Assembly (NCBI GenBank): GCA_945863605.1
Contig: CAMAZP010000010.1
Span: 23,429 to 87,428 of the forward strand
Origin: Chitinophaga pinensis
GTDB lineage: Bacteria > Bacteroidota > Bacteroidia > Flavobacteriales_D > Crocinitomicaceae
Direction of reading: 5' to 3'
DNA: 64,000 bases
Shown: in pieces, positions 1-8,028 of the stretch
How the letters are laid out: each line of letters starts with the position of its first letter
Numbering within the stretch: position 1 is the first letter of the stretch
The notes under the pieces: generated by a model
Seen by the model: the letters and a program-made list of their open reading frames with translations, nothing else
Told to the model about the DNA's origin: nothing
The model's database searches: none
Translations under genes and position numbers: made by a program

Positions 1-1
1 T

Positions 2-751
2 TTATTCAGTTGTGAAAAAGTAATTGATATTGAGTTTAATGACAGCGAAGCTTTACTTGTAATTGAAGGAGAGTTAACAGACGATCCATCAAATTCACAA
101 ACGATTACAATTTCAAAAACAACTGATTTTCAAACTACAAATGATCAATTATTTGTTTCTGGAGCTGTTGTTTTAATTACAGATGATGCTGGAAATTCAG
201 TTTATTTATCAGAAACAACTCCCGGAAAATATCAAACCTCAACTTTAGCTGGAGTTCCAGGAAGAACGTATAATTTATCTGTAACTTATGATGGAAAATC
301 GTATACTTCAACGTGTAAAATGCCCGTAAAAACAACTTTAGATAGTTTAAGTATTTCAAAAACACCTGGTTTTGGTGGAGGAATGATTCGATCTGTAGTT
401 CCTCATTTTCAAGATCCTGCTGGAAAGGGTAATTTCTATCGTTTGAGAATGTATATCAATGAAGAATTTATTGAATCATTTATTTATGACGATGAATTTT
501 TAGATGGAAACTACAACTCGCAAGGTTTACAATCATTTAATCAAGCAATCAAGCAATTTGACACAGTAGCTGTTCAACTGATGAATGTAGATGAAAAAGT
601 ACATTATTACTTTGAAACGCTAGCAGCAAATAGTGGTGGTCCTGGTGGCGGTGTTGCTTCTCCAGCAAATCCAAAATCAAATATTGTGGGAGGAGCTCTG
701 GGTTACTTTAGCGCACATACTTCTCAATATCAGACGATTATTGCTGATTAA
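2..751 (+). CDS. DUF4249 domain-containing lipoprotein (5' end missing)
   Basis: The frame is open from base 2, so the real start lies upstream of the window. About 249 residues are visible. The first ones (LFSCEKVIDIEF) look like the end of a lipoprotein signal with the lipidated Cys, followed by the beta-rich pattern of DUF4249 proteins. Family members are surface-exposed lipoproteins usually encoded next to a TonB-dependent receptor. Their role is unclear, perhaps ligand capture. The tail is Gly/Pro-rich (GGPGGGVASP) and ends in ALGYFSAH..., as is usual for this family. The stop overlaps the stop of the convergent gene on the other strand. The receptor, if there is one, lies outside the window. 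Confidence 0.8.
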   Translation, partial: LFSCEKVIDIEFNDSEALLVIEGELTDDPSNSQTITISKTTDFQTTNDQLFVSGAVVLITDDAGNSVYLSETTPGKYQTSTLAGVPGRTYNLSVTYDGKSYTSTCKMPVKTTLDSLSISKTPGFGGGMIRSVVPHFQDPAGKGNFYRLRMYINEEFIESFIYDDEFLDGNYNSQGLQSFNQAIKQFDTVAVQLMNVDEKVHYYFETLAANSGGPGGGVASPANPKSNIVGGALGYFSAHTSQYQTIIAD

Positions 752-1344
752 AACCCTTGTCTAACTTCGTCCATTGCGATTACTCCAAAAGAATCATTAT
801 TCCACGCTTTGCTTGCTTTCTTTTGATCTGATAAAACGAACGTTGGGTAACTTCCTTTTGCAATTATGGATAATTCTTGTGAATCTCTTCCTTTTAACCT
901 AACCTTAGCTGATTTCCCCAATAGTTTTTGATACTTCTTTTTATCATTTATATCAGTACTTAACACCCAATATTCAATTTTCATTGATGGACTTTTCTTT
1001 TTCAAAAGTTTACTAGTTTCGATAGATTGAATACAATACGGACAATTTGCTAGTGCGATAACTGTCAACTGTTTGTCTTTAGGGAAATCGATTTTAGATT
1101 CAACTGCATAGGAATTATTAGAAAAGTCACCAACATAAATGGGATGAATTGCAAAATAAATCAAAAATGGAGCAACGAATAACACTAAAACAATGAGCAC
1201 TCTAGCAACTTTTCCAATTCTACTATTTTTTGTTCTTTTAAAAAACACAAAAGCCAAAACTAGACCAAGAACAATAAACAAAAAGTAAGCTACAATTTTG
1301 CTTAAAGTAAAAGATAAACCTATGGTTAATAAAATTTTTTCCAT
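748..1344 (-). CDS. membrane-anchored thioredoxin-like protein
   Basis: This 198-residue protein has two N-terminal hydrophobic segments (about residues 14-35 and 46-66) joined by a basic loop (FFKRTKNSR). A soluble thioredoxin-fold domain follows. It carries the redox motif NCPYC at about residue 100 and a candidate cis-proline (SYPTF) near residue 170. The CxxC and cis-Pro pair supports a thiol-disulfide role at the membrane. The partner is unknown, and no DsbD or cytochrome-maturation gene is nearby. It lies just downstream of the hairpin that ends the small lipoprotein gene, so it is probably transcribed on its own. The thioredoxin-like call is good; the exact subfamily is not established. 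Confidence 0.6.
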   Translation of the reverse strand: MEKILLTIGLSFTLSKIVAYFLFIVLGLVLAFVFFKRTKNSRIGKVARVLIVLVLFVAPFLIYFAIHPIYVGDFSNNSYAVESKIDFPKDKQLTVIALANCPYCIQSIETSKLLKKKSPSMKIEYWVLSTDINDKKKYQKLLGKSAKVRLKGRDSQELSIIAKGSYPTFVLSDQKKASKAWNNDSFGVIAMDEVRQGF

Positions 1345-1350
1345 ATAGTG

Positions 1351-1389
1351 TAAAAATAAAAAATGGCCAGCTTATTAAGCTGACCATTT
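1351..1389 (-). terminator. Rho-independent terminator of the small lipoprotein gene
   Basis: The 13-nt arms at 1361-1373 and 1377-1389 form a hairpin with a 3-nt loop. On the minus strand the single non-Watson-Crick position is a T-G wobble. On the plus strand it would be a C-A mismatch, so the hairpin suits minus-strand transcription. A T-rich run follows on the minus strand (A-rich 1351-1360 on the plus strand). Confidence 0.75.
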
Positions 1390-1408
1390 AACTAAAACTT
1401 ACTTAAAA

Positions 1409-1642
1409 CTAGTCTTTAATAGTACAAGAAACAGAAGTAGTTACACCACCAATAGTTTGGCTACTGCTTCCATTTTCACATGATTCTTTAACATCACTTT
1501 TCTTTCCGTTAATTGTAGTTGATACAGACTGTAAAACCTGACCTCCTATTGTAGAAGTACATTCACATGTGTAATCTTTCTTACATGAAGAAAGAGAAAC
1601 TAAAGCTACAGTTACAGCAGCGATTGATAATAATTTTTTCAT
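1409..1642 (-). CDS. small cysteine-rich lipoprotein
   Basis: A 77-residue protein with a clear lipoprotein signal: a basic start (MKK), a hydrophobic core and a lipobox ending LSSC at residue 20. The mature part is about 57 residues, Ser/Thr/Gly-rich, with four further Cys (TCEC, a Cys in SCENG, and one in SCTIKD) that could form two disulfides. No enzymatic motif is visible and I do not recognise the family. Similar very small lipoproteins are common in Flavobacteriales. It has its own promoter-like box (TATTTTTG on the minus strand, 1665-1672) and its own terminator, so it appears to be monocistronic. Confidence 0.6.
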   Translation of the reverse strand: MKKLLSIAAVTVALVSLSSCKKDYTCECTSTIGGQVLQSVSTTINGKKSDVKESCENGSSSQTIGGVTTSVSCTIKD

Positions 1643-1781
1643 TTTATAAATATTAAATTTTTGACAAAAATAGTCAAAGAATTAATAGAAATCAAAGGAT
1701 TTTTTAGAAACTCTATTTTTAATAATATAATAACATTTAATAAAATTTGATTTACATAAAAATATAAATTACTTTTATTAA

Positions 1782-3167
1782 ATGGCTGAAAAGCAAATCT
1801 TCTCGCTACATCAAGTTGTAAAATCCATAAAAAAAACCTTGGAGGAACGCTATGCGCAAACCTATTGGGTCAAAGCTGAAATGCACAAATTAAATCGTTA
1901 TCCAAGTGGACATGCTTTTCCAGAATTAGTACAAAAAGAGGAGGATAAAATTTTAGCGCAGATCACAGGCACCATTTGGAAACAAAATCTGGATCGCATT
2001 AATTCACAATTCATAAATGTAGTAAAAGAACCTTTAAAAGAGGGAACAACCTTGTTACTGTTAGTAAAAATAACGTTCAGTGAGACTTTTGGTTTGAGTT
2101 TACAAATCCTAGACATCGACCCTTCATTTTCCTTAGGAGAATTGCAACGACAACGTGAAGAGACACTAAAACGTTTACTTAAAGAGGGATTATTGAATTT
2201 GAATCAAAATCTTGAATTTCCTTTATTGCCGAAACGAATAGCCATTATTTCTGCTGATTCTAGCAAGGGATTATCCGATTTCATGCAAGTTTTAGAAGAG
2301 AACGAAAATGGTTATTCATTTGTTACTCATTTATTTTCTGCTTATCTACAAGGAGATATTGCGGTTCAAAGTATTATGAATGCGCTTGAAAAAATAAAAA
2401 AAGTTAAATCTTATTTTGATGTGGTTGTAATTGTTAGAGGTGGTGGCGCAGAAGTGGGTATGACGTGCTATAATCATTATGATTTGTGTAAAGCAATTGC
2501 GGAGTTTCCTTTGCCGATACTAACAGGAATTGGTCATTCTACAAATTTGAATGTGGCTGAAATGATTGCACATAGAAATGAAATCACTCCTTCCAAACTT
2601 GCTGCGTTTTTGATTCAGACTTTTCGTGAATTTGACCATGAAGTTAAGGAGGCACAACGATTGATCGTAGACTATTCAAAGAAAGTTTTGGTGCAAGTGA
2701 ACCAAAGTTTTGACTCACAATTAAGATTATTTAAGCAAGTTGCTAGCTCCTACACAAAACGTGTTCGACAAGAAATCGATAGTGAACAACAGCAACTTAC
2801 TCGATCTACAAAAGTTTATCTCAAGCACCACAAAGATCAGCTTAATTATTTCCAGAATGAGTTTGGACATGCAGCCAAGAGGTGTATAACTCTAAATCAC
2901 AATCAACTTTCTCAACTTACCATTTTATTAAAACCAAGCGTAAATAGCATATTTGAAAAGAGTTCAAAAGACATCGTTCAACTTGAAAAAACAGTTCGTA
3001 TTTTAAGTCCCGAAAACGTTCTGAAACGTGGATACAGTTTGACTTTATTCAAAGGAAAAACCATTTCTTCGAACAATTTACCTTCTGATAATGATGAAAT
3101 AGAAACTTTCACATCCGAAAGTACTTTGAAATCAAAAATTATTATTGTCGAAAAAAGAAATTCATAA
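1782..3167 (+). CDS. xseA: exodeoxyribonuclease VII large subunit
   Basis: 461 residues, within the normal range for XseA, the catalytic subunit of the ssDNA-degrading exonuclease VII. An N-terminal OB-fold (about residues 1-110) begins FSLHQVVKSIKKTLEERY. The catalytic domain follows, with the nucleotide-interacting VIVRGGG motif and GIGHSTN where many family members have GHETD or GHERD. The region after about residue 280 is helical and charged, as expected for the segment that binds many XseB subunits. No xseB follows: only about 95 bp separate the stop from a convergent gene. The His of the GH motif is kept and the Asp is replaced by Asn. Family assignment is secure. Confidence 0.92.
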   Translation: MAEKQIFSLHQVVKSIKKTLEERYAQTYWVKAEMHKLNRYPSGHAFPELVQKEEDKILAQITGTIWKQNLDRINSQFINVVKEPLKEGTTLLLLVKITFSETFGLSLQILDIDPSFSLGELQRQREETLKRLLKEGLLNLNQNLEFPLLPKRIAIISADSSKGLSDFMQVLEENENGYSFVTHLFSAYLQGDIAVQSIMNALEKIKKVKSYFDVVVIVRGGGAEVGMTCYNHYDLCKAIAEFPLPILTGIGHSTNLNVAEMIAHRNEITPSKLAAFLIQTFREFDHEVKEAQRLIVDYSKKVLVQVNQSFDSQLRLFKQVASSYTKRVRQEIDSEQQQLTRSTKVYLKHHKDQLNYFQNEFGHAAKRCITLNHNQLSQLTILLKPSVNSIFEKSSKDIVQLEKTVRILSPENVLKRGYSLTLFKGKTISSNNLPSDNDEIETFTSESTLKSKIIIVEKRNS

Positions 3168-3263
3168 TTTATTCGAGCAACATATTATTGAGTATTAATT
3201 CCTTGTGATATTTTGAGTAATTTAAAAATAAGTTAGACTCTAAATTTTTAATTTTTACCTTAT

Positions 3264-4109
3264 CTATAACTGCCCATCTGAGTGGTACTTACCCATTTTA
3301 AAAACACGCACTTTTAACAAAATTCCATCTTTGCTATAATCAAAGACTTTTCCATCCCATAATTGTCCGCTTTTAAATTCTCCATCCATCCAAATCTCAT
3401 CGCTTTCATTATAAATTTTATTGTAACCATTTGGGACAAATTTTAAACCTTTTGTTCTTGGATTCTTTACAATTGGTGGATAGATTACAGTGTTTGTTGT
3501 TTCTACTTTGGGCACAGGATTTTCTGCCATTTTGTAAGTTTTGGTTTCAGATGGTTTACCTTGTGCATTGAATGTTTGTACTTCTTTGAGTGAACCGTTT
3601 TCATAGTATCGTTTTAATTCACCCATTATTATTCCATTTTTAGCAGTGTACTCTAGTTCAATGTTTCCGTTTTCATAAAAATATTTTATTGAACCTGATT
3701 CCATTCCAATATTATTGTAAGAACCGCTGTAAGCTATTTTACCATTATTATGATAACGAGTTAATTCTCCTTTGAAATGCTCTTTACCAAAAGCTCCTGA
3801 TTCTTTAACTTTTCCTGTTTTAAAAAAACGTTTATATTCTCCCTCGGGACGATTATTGATGTAATTACCTTTTAAAAGAGGGGTTTTACCGTCTGAATGA
3901 TACTTTGTCCAAACCCCCTCCTTTCGACCTTTATTGAAATAGCCTTCCTCTGCTTTTCCGTTGGGTGAAACACCTGAATTTGGCTTGTCTTTCCCTGTAA
4001 AAACCCATTTACCCGTTCGTTTTCCATCTTTATCTTTTTTATTTTGAGCAATTGATAAAAAAGGAGTTAAGAAAAACAGGAAATAAACAATTAGTTTAAA
4101 TCTCATCAT
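3264..4109 (-). CDS. exported MORN-type repeat protein (YwqK-like)
   Basis: 281 residues beginning with a signal peptide (MMRFKLIVYFLFFLTPFLSIAQ). The body is a string of about 23-residue repeats of the type G-x-x-x-x-Y-x-x-x-G-K (for example KGELTRYHNNGKIAYSG and YFYENGNIELEY). These match the MORN variant found in proteins annotated as YwqK-family antitoxins. In Bacteroidota such proteins are widespread, usually exported, and not linked to a toxin. None is encoded here. MORN repeats form an open beta-sheet that may bind lipid or protein, but the role here is unknown. The second Met is an equally possible start. Confidence 0.7.
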   Translation of the reverse strand: MMRFKLIVYFLFFLTPFLSIAQNKKDKDGKRTGKWVFTGKDKPNSGVSPNGKAEEGYFNKGRKEGVWTKYHSDGKTPLLKGNYINNRPEGEYKRFFKTGKVKESGAFGKEHFKGELTRYHNNGKIAYSGSYNNIGMESGSIKYFYENGNIELEYTAKNGIIMGELKRYYENGSLKEVQTFNAQGKPSETKTYKMAENPVPKVETTNTVIYPPIVKNPRTKGLKFVPNGYNKIYNESDEIWMDGEFKSGQLWDGKVFDYSKDGILLKVRVFKMGKYHSDGQL

Positions 4110-4261
4110 ATTTTAGAATTAATGTAAAATTAGAGAAACAAAGGTTTGGAAAAAAGAAAAGGGGTTAAAAACTTATTGAGAATTCGTTTTTGTACCAGTA
4201 TTCTTAACTAAAACTTAAAATTATTAGTTGAGCCTTTATTAAATTTTTACCATTCTTTTTG

Positions 4262-4468
4262 CTTGATCAAAAAGAACCAAAAAATCAAGGCTCTGAATTT
4301 CTTTTTGTTCGCAAATTATTGTTATCCAAATATTTACAACTCGTTGCGAACAATTTTAACTCCTTTCTGAAACTGAAATTTTTTAAAAATGTTCTTACAG
4401 AAATTTTAAAAATTAACAGTTTCAGTTCAGTAATTAAAACCAAGAAATTCAAGGCCAAAGAGGTTCGC
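4262..4468. repeat. structured intergenic element with three stem-loops
   Basis: Three inverted repeats lie in about 165 bp. CTTGAT/ATCAAG is at 4262-4267 and 4284-4289. TTGTTCGCAA/TTGCGAACAA is at 4305-4314 and 4344-4353, a perfect 10-bp stem. CTGAAACTG/CAGTTTCAG is at 4367-4375 and 4417-4425, with further A/T pairing inside. The density of stems and the lack of a credible gene suggest a dispersed intergenic repeat or a folded RNA. Copy number cannot be judged from one window. Confidence 0.4.
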
Positions 4469-4652
4469 TAATAATTTCAAAATAGTTCTCACTTCGATTA
4501 AGAACTTAATATTTAAGTTTAATTTACTAAACATGTAGAGACGCGAATTTTAATTAAAACTTAAGAAAATTGAAAAAACAATTCGTTTTGTGAGGTTTAA
4601 AATCTGTGAATAAATACTTAAAATCAGCAAGCGAATTGTGGGAGATATACAC

Positions 4653-4660
4653 TAATTTTG
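4653..4660 (+). promoter_or_regulatory. -7 box of the flavin reductase-like gene
   Basis: TAATTTTG matches the Bacteroidota -7 consensus TAnnTTTG exactly and lies 16 bp before the ATG at 4677. A TTG at 4636-4638 could belong to the -33 element, but the spacing is imperfect. Confidence 0.4.
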
Positions 4661-4676
4661 AAATTCAATTTTAAGT

Positions 4677-5570
4677 ATGTTAAGTCTCCTTCCAAAAGAA
4701 TTACCGATTCCAAAATTACATCAATATTTATTGGGTGCAATTGGTCCTAGGCCTATCGCTTTTGCTTCAACAGTAGATGCTAATGGAAACCCAAATTTAG
4801 CACCTTTTAGCTTTTTTAATGTTTTTAGTGCAAATCCACCAATTCTAATTTTTTCACCTGCTCGTTCAGGAAGAAATAATACCACGAAAGACACTTATAA
4901 CAATGTGAAAAATCATCCAGAAGTGGTAATTAATGTTGTGAGTTACGATATTGTTCATCAGATGAGTTTAGCAAGTTCTCCATACGCTCCAGGTGTTAGT
5001 GAATTTGAAAAAGCAGGATTTACAGCTTTAAAATCGGATTTAGTGCAGCCAATGCGTGTAGCAGAATCACCCGTTCAATTTGAATGTAAAGTGATTGAAG
5101 TTAAAGAACTCGGCACAGAAGGTGGCGCAGGAAATTTAATCATTTGCGAAGTTGTAAAATTTCATATCAACGAAGCTATTTTAGATGAAAATGGAATGAT
5201 TGACCAACATAAAATTGATTTAGTTTCTCGAATGGGTGGTAATTGGTATTGCAGATCTGATCAACAATCTATGTTTGAAATCCAAAAACCAATAACTACT
5301 TGTGGAATTGGATTTGATGCCTTACCAAAAGATATTCTTCAAAGTACTATTCTTACTGGAAATGACCTTGGACATCTGGCTGGAATTGAAAATTTACCAG
5401 ATGAAACAGCAGTAAATGAATATAAACTTTTGGAATTAAGTGATTTATTTCTATCTTTAGAAGATGATGCGAAAGCTTTAGAGCAAGCATTGCATTTACG
5501 TGCACAACAATTACTAAAAGAAAACAAATTACAGGAAGCTTGGTTGAGTCTGCTTTCTTTCAATAATTAA
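4677..5570 (+). CDS. flavin reductase family protein
   Basis: 297 residues. The N-terminal about 190 residues follow the flavin reductase-like (split-barrel FMN-binding) pattern: GAIGPRPIAFASTVDANGNP, then APFSFFNVFSANPP and a SPAR..GRNNTTKDT phosphate-binding stretch. This family binds FMN and includes NAD(P)H:FMN reductases and flavoredoxins. The substrate cannot be told from sequence. The last about 100 residues form a separate, mostly helical acidic extension seen in Bacteroidota versions, with no function I can assign. The next gene follows after 21 bp on the same strand, so the two may be co-transcribed and end at the hairpin at 6007-6046. Confidence 0.8.
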   Translation: MLSLLPKELPIPKLHQYLLGAIGPRPIAFASTVDANGNPNLAPFSFFNVFSANPPILIFSPARSGRNNTTKDTYNNVKNHPEVVINVVSYDIVHQMSLASSPYAPGVSEFEKAGFTALKSDLVQPMRVAESPVQFECKVIEVKELGTEGGAGNLIICEVVKFHINEAILDENGMIDQHKIDLVSRMGGNWYCRSDQQSMFEIQKPITTCGIGFDALPKDILQSTILTGNDLGHLAGIENLPDETAVNEYKLLELSDLFLSLEDDAKALEQALHLRAQQLLKENKLQEAWLSLLSFNN

Positions 5571-5591
5571 TAACAACAAAAAACAACAACA

Positions 5592-5987
5592 ATGTTTAAA
5601 TTAACTGGGACTGTTAAAGTCATCAACCCAACTCAAGTTATCAGCGAGAAATTTTCTAAAAGAGAATTCGTAATTGAAACACAAGATCAATACCCACAAC
5701 TTGTAATGTTTCAAGCAACACAAGACAAATGTTCACTTTTAGACAATGTACAACCAAGTAGCCAAGTAGAAGTTTCTTTCAATTTAAAAGGAAGAGAATG
5801 GACAAGTCCTGCTGGAGAGGTTAAATACTTCAATACTTTGGAAGCTTGGAGAATTGAAAAAGTTGGAGAAGGAAATGCAATGCCCGCTGGTGGTCCTTCT
5901 GCAATGTCTCTTGGTTCTGATCCAATTCCTGCTGCAACAACTTCAGCAGTAGCAAGCAACGAAGAAGAAGACGATCTTCCATTTTAA
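5592..5987 (+). CDS. DUF3127 OB-fold protein with an SSB-like acidic tail
   Basis: 131 residues. Residues 1-90 match DUF3127, a small OB-fold-like family common in Bacteroidota (start MFKLTGTVKVINPTQV, then KREFVIET and WRIEKV). A flexible Ala/Ser/Pro/Gly linker (about residues 95-121) leads to a C-terminal EEEDDLPF. This copies the layout of single-stranded DNA-binding protein: OB-fold, disordered linker and an acidic tip ending in Pro-Phe that docks DNA-repair and replication enzymes. What is seen is the tip and the order of parts. A role in DNA metabolism is inference. A strong terminator follows directly. Confidence 0.75.
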   Translation: MFKLTGTVKVINPTQVISEKFSKREFVIETQDQYPQLVMFQATQDKCSLLDNVQPSSQVEVSFNLKGREWTSPAGEVKYFNTLEAWRIEKVGEGNAMPAGGPSAMSLGSDPIPAATTSAVASNEEEDDLPF

Positions 5988-6006
5988 GCGATAAAATACA
6001 TTTTTT

Positions 6007-6046
6007 AAAGCGAATTTTCAATCGAAAATTCGCTTTTTTATTTTTT
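6007..6046 (+). terminator. strong Rho-independent terminator after the DUF3127 gene
   Basis: Perfect 13-bp stem (6007-6019 with 6024-6036) and a 4-nt loop, followed by a T-rich tract to 6046. The A-rich left flank could let it work for the convergent methyltransferase gene as well. Confidence 0.85.
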
Positions 6047-6067
6047 ATCAAAGAAATTAAAATAGAA

Positions 6068-6598
6068 CTAACAAAACTTTTTGCAAAATTCCCAAAGTAC
6101 AATTCCTGCACATACACTCACATTTAAACTGTGTTTAGTGCCAAATTGGGGAATTTCTATTACAAAATCTGAGTTATCAACAAGTTCTTGAGTTACTCCG
6201 TTTACTTCATTTCCAAAAAATAATGCAAATTTTTCTTCTTTAAGGTGTTGTATATCTTGTAAAAAAATGGTTTGTTCAGTTTGTTCAATAGAACAAATTG
6301 TATAACCTTGAGATTTCAAATCTTTACTTAAATCAACTATGTTATTTTTATATTCCCACAAGACTGTTTCAGTTGCTCCCAAAGCAGTTTTATGTATATC
6401 TTTATGAGGTGGACAAGCAGTAATTCCACACAAATAGATTTTTTCAATATTAAATGCATCAGCTGTTCTAAAAAATGAACCAATGTTATTAAGCGACCGA
6501 ATATCATCAAGAATAACGACAATTGGGTACTTTTTTTGTTGCTTGAATTCTAGTTCTGAAACTCGATCTAATTCCCACAACTTTAGTTTTTTATTCAT
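6068..6598 (-). CDS. TrmH/SpoU-family RNA 2'-O-methyltransferase
   Basis: About 176 residues, short for the family and consisting of the SPOUT domain alone without the N-terminal RNA-binding domain. Motif 1 is seen as LDDIRSLNNIGSFFRTADAF, motif 2 as ALFFGNEVNGV and motif 3 as IPQFGTKHSLNVSVCAGI. Together they form the knotted SAM-binding site. The enzyme should methylate a ribose 2'-OH in tRNA or rRNA; the target position cannot be deduced. The Met at 6598 was chosen because homologues begin close to the KLKLWELDR segment. A start seven codons upstream (6619) is also open. Confidence 0.85.
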   Translation of the reverse strand: MNKKLKLWELDRVSELEFKQQKKYPIVVILDDIRSLNNIGSFFRTADAFNIEKIYLCGITACPPHKDIHKTALGATETVLWEYKNNIVDLSKDLKSQGYTICSIEQTEQTIFLQDIQHLKEEKFALFFGNEVNGVTQELVDNSDFVIEIPQFGTKHSLNVSVCAGIVLWEFCKKFC

Positions 6599-6743
6599 TA
6601 AATCATTTTGAGATAACAACGAAATTAAAATTTTATTCTCTAAACAATCCTACTATGTGGATTACTTTCTCTTGTGAAAATCAAACTTACTATAAATAGT
6701 AATTAGAACAAATCAAATTAATGTATGTTTCTTAGTTAATTGT

Positions 6744-6751
6744 TAATTTTG
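6744..6751 (+). promoter_or_regulatory. -7 box of the ferredoxin-NADP reductase-like gene
   Basis: TAATTTTG is an exact match to TAnnTTTG, 24 bp before the ATG at 6776. The expected transcription start is near 6758. Confidence 0.45.
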
Positions 6752-6775
6752 CAAAGCTTATTACAACACTAAAAA

Positions 6776-7786
6776 ATGATAGAAACAGATATTATAATAA
6801 TTGGTGCAGGTCCTGTAGGATTATTTACCGTTTTTGAAGCTGGACTTTTAAAGTTGAAATGCCATCTAATTGATTCGCTTCCACAAGCAGGAGGACAATG
6901 TTCAGAAATTTATCCCAAAAAACCAATTTATGATATTCCAGGTTTTCCGTCTATTTTAGCTGGAGAATTGATAGCTAATTTAATGGAACAAACAGCTCCA
7001 TTCAAACCAGGTTTTACACTTGGAGAAGCAGCGTTATCAATTATTAAAACGGAAGATAATAAATTTATTGTTACTACTGTAAAAGGAACTCAGCATATTG
7101 CACCAATTGTAATGATTGCTGGAGGTTTAGGTGTTTTTGAACCTAGAAAACCACCTATAGCTAACATTGAAGCATATGAAGATAAAGGAATTGAATACAT
7201 AATCAAGGACCCTGAAATTTATCGCAATAAAAGGTGTGTGATAGCCGGGGGTGGAGATTCTGCTCTGGATTGGTCAATCTATTTAGCTGAACGAAAAATA
7301 GCAAAAGAAGTAATTCTCGTTCATAGAAGTAGTTCTTTCCGTGGTCACCTTGATTCTGTTCAAAAAGTAATTGATATGACTGAAAGTGGTGCTATTCGTT
7401 TAATTACAGAAGCAGAAGTTACAGGTATTGGTGGCGCTGATTCACTAGAGTTTGTTACTGTAACACATCAAAAAGATGGTGAAATTAAAGTCAATGCTGA
7501 TCATTTTATTCCATTATTTGGTTTAAAACCAAGTTTAGGACCAATAGCTCAATGGGGCTTAGAGATTGAAAAAAATGCAATTAAAGTAAACACACTCGAT
7601 TACTCCACAAACATTCCTGGAATTTATGCTATAGGGGATGTGAATACCTATGAAAATAAATTAAAACTAATTCTCTGTGGATTCCACGAAGGGACTTTGG
7701 CTGTTCAATCAGCATTTGCACACATCCACCCTGAAAAGAAAAATGTTTTAAAATACACAACTGTTAACGGTATTCAAGGATTTTAG
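6776..7786 (+). CDS. ferredoxin--NADP(+) reductase, thioredoxin reductase-like type
   Basis: 336 residues. The N-terminal FAD-binding Rossmann motif is IIIGAGPVGLF. The pyridine-nucleotide motif is VIAGGGDSALDW. The C-terminal FAD contact is IYAIGDVNTY. The CxxC redox pair of thioredoxin reductase is absent between them, which is the hallmark of the YumC-type ferredoxin/flavodoxin-NADP reductases. The likely reaction is electron exchange between NADPH and ferredoxin or flavodoxin in the cytoplasm. No ferredoxin gene is adjacent. It has its own promoter-like box and is followed by about 240 bp without a gene, so it is probably monocistronic. Confidence 0.85.
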   Translation: MIETDIIIIGAGPVGLFTVFEAGLLKLKCHLIDSLPQAGGQCSEIYPKKPIYDIPGFPSILAGELIANLMEQTAPFKPGFTLGEAALSIIKTEDNKFIVTTVKGTQHIAPIVMIAGGLGVFEPRKPPIANIEAYEDKGIEYIIKDPEIYRNKRCVIAGGGDSALDWSIYLAERKIAKEVILVHRSSSFRGHLDSVQKVIDMTESGAIRLITEAEVTGIGGADSLEFVTVTHQKDGEIKVNADHFIPLFGLKPSLGPIAQWGLEIEKNAIKVNTLDYSTNIPGIYAIGDVNTYENKLKLILCGFHEGTLAVQSAFAHIHPEKKNVLKYTTVNGIQGF

Positions 7787-7987
7787 ATTAAGCTATTTTA
7801 AAATTATCCTTTTATCCTATTATTTTTATCAGGGATTATTCTAAACCAAAATTATGTGTGTCTTTTAAATAACACCGAAATAATAATATTCGCATTCAAA
7901 TTTGTTGTTTTATTTTAAAAAAAGAAAAAATAAAGTAGTAAATTAAAAATTAGCTTCAATCATTATTTTCAATTGAAAAAAATTAAT

Positions 7988-7995
7988 TACATTTG
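7988..7995 (+). promoter_or_regulatory. -7 box of the DUF177-rpmF-plsX-fabH-accBC operon
   Basis: TACATTTG matches TAnnTTTG exactly and lies 33 bp before the GTG start at 8029. The preceding sequence is very A/T-rich. This is the only good promoter-like match before the six-gene operon. Confidence 0.5.
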
Positions 7996-8028
7996 CCGTC
8001 CGTTTTTTAATCTTTTTTAGATTTAGCC

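Larger units (their letters stand above)
4110..4676. other. 567-bp intergenic region with hairpins, no convincing gene
   Basis: A short open frame at 4259-4471 (70 codons, Lys/Phe/Leu-rich) has no domain, and inverted repeats run straight through it, so it is unlikely to be coding. The stretch holds a structured element (4262-4468), a half palindrome GTAGAGACGCG at 4535-4545, and a promoter-like box just before the next gene. Confidence 0.5.

Noticed and set aside
320..751. A complete 143-residue protein starting at 320
   Set aside because: The same frame is open back to base 2 and encodes the lipidated start and beta-rich part of a DUF4249 protein, so this is an internal Met.
3264..4109. 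A toxin-antitoxin pair based on the YwqK-like antitoxin name
   Set aside because: The protein is exported, consists of MORN-type repeats, and no toxin gene is adjacent.
4259..4471. 70-codon open frame as a small gene
   Set aside because: No domain, signal or start context; three inverted repeats run through it, and its composition is that of the A/T-rich gap.
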